37,608 nucleotides of DNA from Betaproteobacteria bacterium HGW-Betaproteobacteria-6 (GTDB lineage Bacteria; Pseudomonadota; Gammaproteobacteria; Burkholderiales; Rhodocyclaceae). This document shows positions 35,079 through 37,608 of the stretch, piece by piece; within the stretch, counting starts at the first letter, position 1; the number at the start of each line of letters is the position of its first letter. The notes under the pieces were generated by a model. That model did no database searches, had not been told where the DNA came from, and saw only the letters and a list, made by a program, of their open reading frames with translations. Location: contig PHCF01000036.1 of assembly GCA_002842145.1 (NCBI GenBank), positions 1-37,608 of the forward strand. The letters run 5' to 3'. Made by a program: the position numbers and the translations under genes.

Positions 35079-35090
35079 AATAAATTTATT
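35079..35090 (+). promoter_or_regulatory. Perfect AT-rich palindrome, possible activator site
   Basis: AATAAATTTATT is self-complementary over 12 bases. It lies about 100 bp upstream of the -24 element, where a DmpR-type upstream site would be expected. It matches the TTGATCAATTGATCAA consensus only partly (about 11 of 16), so the assignment is tentative. Confidence 0.35.
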
Positions 35091-35186
35091 CAAATCCTGA
35101 AAATCGTTTGCTTGAAAATGTGCAATACGGTTTCGTGTCAATGAATGAATTTCATATTGGTTAATGAAAACAAGGCGTTGCCAATT

Positions 35187-35202
35187 TGGCATGCATCCTG
35201 CG
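35187..35202 (+). promoter_or_regulatory. Sigma-54 promoter of the second aromatic operon
   Basis: TGGCAT-GCATC-CTGCG has the invariant GG (35188-35189) and GC (35200-35201) at the exact 10-bp spacing. It lies about 90 bp before the second catechol 2,3-dioxygenase gene. Confidence 0.75.
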
Positions 35203-35293
35203 ATTAGTCTCTGGACGAAAGACATTCGGCAAAAAATGAATGTCGTTGAAAGCCGTTTTTTCAAGTCATTAACGAGAAAGAGGAGACAAGACT

Positions 35294-36229
35294 ATGGCTA
35301 TGACTGGTGTTTTGCGTCCGGGACACGCGCAGATTCGTGTGCTGGATCTTGAGGAAGGTGTCCGTCACTACCGTGACGTGCTGGGGCTGGTCGAAACCGG
35401 CCGCGATGCGCAGGGGCGGGTCTATCTGAAGTGCTGGGATGAGCGCGATCACAGCAGCGTCATCCTGCGCCAGGCCGATCGCGCGGGGATCGATTTCTTC
35501 GCCTTCAAGGTGCTCGACAAGGCGACGCTCGATAAGCTCGAAGCTGACCTGCAGGCTTACGGCGTGAGTACCGAACGCATTCCGGCCGGTGAGTTGCTGG
35601 AGACCGGCGAACGGGTCCGCTTCGAAATTCCGTCCGGCCACCAGATTGAACTGTATGCCGAGAAAAAGGCGGTGGGTAACGGGTTGCAGGTACTGAATCC
35701 GGCGCCTTGGACCAAGGCTTCCGAAAACGGCATTGCGCCGGTTCGTCTCGATCACTGCCTGCTCTACGGTCCGAACATTGCAGCCGTCCAGAAGTTGTTC
35801 ACCGAAGTGCTTGGCTTCTATCTGGTCGAGCGCGTCCTGACCCCGGATGGCGCCGGCAACGCCGCCATCTGGCTGTCCTGTTCGCACAAGGTGCACGACA
35901 TCGCTTTCGTCGAGCATGCCGAGCCGGGCAAGCTGCATCATCTTTCCTTCCTGCTGGAAAGCTGGGATGAAGTGCTGCGTGCGGCCGACATCATGTCCAT
36001 GAACAACGTGCCGATCGATATCGGTCCGACCCGCCACGGCATCACCCGCGGCTGCACCATTTACGCCTGGGACCCGTCCGGCAATCGTTTTGAAACCTTC
36101 ATGGGTGGCTACCAGCCGTATCCGGATTACGAAATGACCACGTGGAGCTTTGATGGGCTGGGTAGCGGCGGCGGGCTTGATTATCCGCAACGCAAGCTGC
36201 ATGAAACTTTCCTGAGCGTCGTGACCTGA
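35294..36229 (+). CDS. Catechol 2,3-dioxygenase, copy 2
   Basis: A 311-residue type I extradiol dioxygenase with iron ligands H154, H216 and E267, clearly related to dmpB of this window but diverged along its length (including a three-residue length difference). The first eleven residues (MAMTGVLRPGH) are identical in the two proteins. AGGAGACAAG precedes the ATG. Here the dioxygenase is first in its operon, ahead of a second phenol hydroxylase, the reverse of the usual order. It may prefer different substituted catechols than copy 1; that cannot be read from the sequence. Confidence 0.94.
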   Translation: MAMTGVLRPGHAQIRVLDLEEGVRHYRDVLGLVETGRDAQGRVYLKCWDERDHSSVILRQADRAGIDFFAFKVLDKATLDKLEADLQAYGVSTERIPAGELLETGERVRFEIPSGHQIELYAEKKAVGNGLQVLNPAPWTKASENGIAPVRLDHCLLYGPNIAAVQKLFTEVLGFYLVERVLTPDGAGNAAIWLSCSHKVHDIAFVEHAEPGKLHHLSFLLESWDEVLRAADIMSMNNVPIDIGPTRHGITRGCTIYAWDPSGNRFETFMGGYQPYPDYEMTTWSFDGLGSGGGLDYPQRKLHETFLSVVT

Positions 36230-36262
36230 AGCTGTCGCTTCAATTCGCCACCCCGGCGTAAT

Positions 36263-36289
36263 GCGGAGGTGGTGCCAGTCCCACCTCGC
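36263..36289 (+). other. Intercistronic stem-loop between dioxygenase 2 and P1 copy 2
   Basis: GCG-AGGTGG pairs with CCACCT-CGC (36263-36272 with 36281-36289, one bulged G) around an 8-nt loop, with no U tract. It may modulate mRNA stability between the two enzyme genes. Confidence 0.5.
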
Positions 36290-36314
36290 TTCGACTATCC
36301 GGTAAGGAAAAACC

Positions 36315-37307
36315 ATGCAAATTGATCTTCGCACTGTCAGCATCAAGCAGCAGCGCAACACCTTCGACCATCTGGCGCGCCGCTTCGGCGACAAGCCCGC
36401 CTCGCGCTACCAGGAGGGCAGCTACGACATCCAGGCCACCGAGAACCTGCACTACCGGCCGACCTGGGACCCCGATCAACTGATCTACGATGCCTCGATT
36501 ACAAAAATCGTCATGGCCGACTGGTATGCGCTGAAGGACCCGCGCCAGTATTTCTACAACAACTACACGCTGGCCCGCGCCCGCCAGCAGGAAACGGCCG
36601 AAGCGAATTTCAGCTTCGTCGAAAGCCGTGGTCTGGCCGACATGTTGCCCGATGAGTTGAAGCAGGTTGCGCTGGATGTGCTGGTTCCGCTGCGCCATGC
36701 CGCCTGGGGCGCCAACATGAACAATTCCTTCATCTCGGGCTATGGCTACGCCGCCATCTTTACCCAGGCGTGCATGTTCCACGCCATGGATAACCTGGGG
36801 ATCGCCCAGTACCTGTCGCGCCTCGGTTTGCTGCTCGGCGATCAGGAAGCACTGGACGCCGGCAAGACGGCCTGGCTGGACGATGAGGCCTGGCAGCCGA
36901 TGCGCCGCTACATCGAGGATTGCCTCGTCGTCCGCGATCCGTTCGAACTGTTCGTCGCCCAGAACGTGGCCCTCGACGGCCTGCTCTATCCGCTGGTCTA
37001 TGAGCGCATCGTCGACGGTTATCTGTCGGCCAAGGGGGCCTCGGCCGTGGCCATGCTCTGCCAGTTCATGAACGACTGGTTCGATGAAACCCGCAAATGG
37101 GTTGATGCCGTCATGAAAGTGGCCGCCGCCGAGTCGGAGCACAACCGCGCCATCCTGCAGGAGTGGACGGAAAAGTGGAGCACCCGGGCCGCTGCCGCCA
37201 TGTCGCCGGTTGTCCGCAAAGCGTTGGGGGCGGATGCCGAAGAAGTCGTCGGCGAAGAAGTCGCCGCCTTCAAGGCACGCCTGAAAAAAGTCGGCGTGGA
37301 AATCTGA
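36315..37307 (+). CDS. Second phenol hydroxylase P1, oxygenase beta subunit
   Basis: A 330-residue paralogue of dmpL with the same landmarks (MQIDLRTVSIKQQRNTFDHL and GDKPASRYQEGSYDIQ), but only about 55-60% identical by eye. It therefore stems from an old duplication or separate acquisition rather than a recent copy. The spacer upstream is 85 bp and contains a stem-loop, and the ATG follows AAGGAAA. No P0 (dmpK-like) gene precedes it. It forms the start of a second hydroxylase that continues beyond the window. Confidence 0.94.
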   Translation: MQIDLRTVSIKQQRNTFDHLARRFGDKPASRYQEGSYDIQATENLHYRPTWDPDQLIYDASITKIVMADWYALKDPRQYFYNNYTLARARQQETAEANFSFVESRGLADMLPDELKQVALDVLVPLRHAAWGANMNNSFISGYGYAAIFTQACMFHAMDNLGIAQYLSRLGLLLGDQEALDAGKTAWLDDEAWQPMRRYIEDCLVVRDPFELFVAQNVALDGLLYPLVYERIVDGYLSAKGASAVAMLCQFMNDWFDETRKWVDAVMKVAAAESEHNRAILQEWTEKWSTRAAAAMSPVVRKALGADAEEVVGEEVAAFKARLKKVGVEI

Positions 37308-37316
37308 GGAGTAACC

Positions 37317-37586
37317 ATGTCGACCGTATTCATTGCCCTGCAAGCCAACGAAGACACCCGTCCGATCATCGACGCCATCGTCCAAGACAACCCGGCGGCC
37401 ATCGTCGATCGCCAACCGGCCATGGTCAAGATCGACGTTCCCGGATCGATGACCATCAAGCGCGAAACCATCGAAGAACACATCGGCCGCGCCTACGACC
37501 TGCAGGAACTGCAGATCAACCTGATCACCCTCTCCGGCAATGTCGACGAGGACGAAGACAGCTTCACCCTGCGCTGGAATGCCTGA
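37317..37586 (+). CDS. Second phenol hydroxylase P2, regulatory protein
   Basis: An 89-residue paralogue of dmpM, the same length, with FIALQANEDTRPIIDAIV at the start and the strongly conserved DLQELQINLITLSG near the end. It starts 9 bp after the P1 gene with GAGGAG upstream. It should couple the second oxygenase, whose catalytic subunit begins at the window edge. Confidence 0.94.
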   Translation: MSTVFIALQANEDTRPIIDAIVQDNPAAIVDRQPAMVKIDVPGSMTIKRETIEEHIGRAYDLQELQINLITLSGNVDEDEDSFTLRWNA

Positions 37587-37604
37587 GAGTAGAAGGAGAT
37601 AAAA

Positions 37605-37608
37605 ATGG
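37605..37608 (+). CDS. Start codon of the second P3 (diiron oxygenase alpha) gene, cut by window edge
   Basis: An ATG at 37605-37607 is preceded by AGAAGGAGAT and lies 18 bp after P2, exactly where P3 follows P2 in the first operon. The identity is inferred from gene order only. Confidence 0.6.

Larger units (their letters stand above)
34929..35293. promoter_or_regulatory. Divergent LysR / second dioxygenase control region
   Basis: This 365-bp stretch without a gene is AT-rich from about 35075 on. It contains the LysR-associated box (35008-35022), a perfect 12-bp palindrome (35079-35090), and a sigma-54 promoter (35187-35202). No small gene with a ribosome site is apparent. Confidence 0.7.

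Overview
The window looks like a chromosomal segment of a GC-rich betaproteobacterium, most plausibly a Rhodocyclales relative of Dechloromonas/Azonexus. This rests on the gene content: a multicomponent phenol hydroxylase, a complete meta-cleavage route, a sigma-54 phenol regulator and GntR plus LysR regulators in a Comamonas aph-like arrangement. The taxonomic assignment is inference; no rRNA marker is present.

Region 1 (1-4.6 kb, minus strand) is an asparagine/aspartate module: a periplasmic L-asparaginase cut by the window edge, a TauE/SafE permease, a DAACS dicarboxylate/amino-acid symporter and aspartase. Region 2 (4.6-7.8 kb, minus strand) is a tightly overlapping lipid-carrier glycosylation set: a GT2 glycosyltransferase, an ArnT/PMT-like glycosyltransferase and a PAP2 phosphatase, ending at a terminator.

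Region 3 (7.9-24.9 kb) is the phenol catabolic island. A DmpR/MopR-type regulator and a co-transcribed ABM-domain membrane protein run leftward. dmpKLMNOPQ (phenol to catechol, plus the dioxygenase-reactivating ferredoxin) runs rightward from a sigma-54 promoter with DmpR-type upstream sites. A convergent GntR repressor gene follows. The lower meta pathway is then dmpB, an HbpS-like gene, dmpC, dmpD, dmpE, an SDR gene, dmpF, dmpG, dmpH and dmpI. As written, dmpG carries a frameshifting deletion.

Region 4 (25.0-31.8 kb) is an envelope operon: a YCF48/BNR-repeat lipoprotein, an RND/MMPL transporter, a DUF1302 beta-barrel and a DUF1329 periplasmic protein. The last gene is split by a second frameshifting deletion. 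CatM/BenM-type LysR boxes lie upstream. A fossil of an isocitrate/isopropylmalate dehydrogenase gene and a DUF3135-like gene follow the terminator.

Region 5 (32.3-37.6 kb) holds a methyl-accepting chemotaxis protein, a CatR/BenM-like LysR regulator (minus strand) and a second aromatic operon. That operon begins with a second catechol 2,3-dioxygenase behind a sigma-54 promoter, followed directly by a divergent second phenol hydroxylase (P1, P2, and the start codon of P3 at the window edge), with no dmpK.

The parts make a coherent aromatic lifestyle: sensing (DmpR-type regulator, MCP), possible envelope handling of hydrophobic compounds (RND/DUF1302/DUF1329), two monooxygenases, two ring-cleavage enzymes and one lower pathway to acetyl-CoA and pyruvate. 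Unexplained structure includes a dispersed repeat with core ACGGTCAACCGGGAAAAA (five copies), near-identical LysR-type boxes at two distant promoters, and a GntR operator candidate lying on the meta-operon promoter. Three deletion-like scars also stand out and need checking against raw reads.
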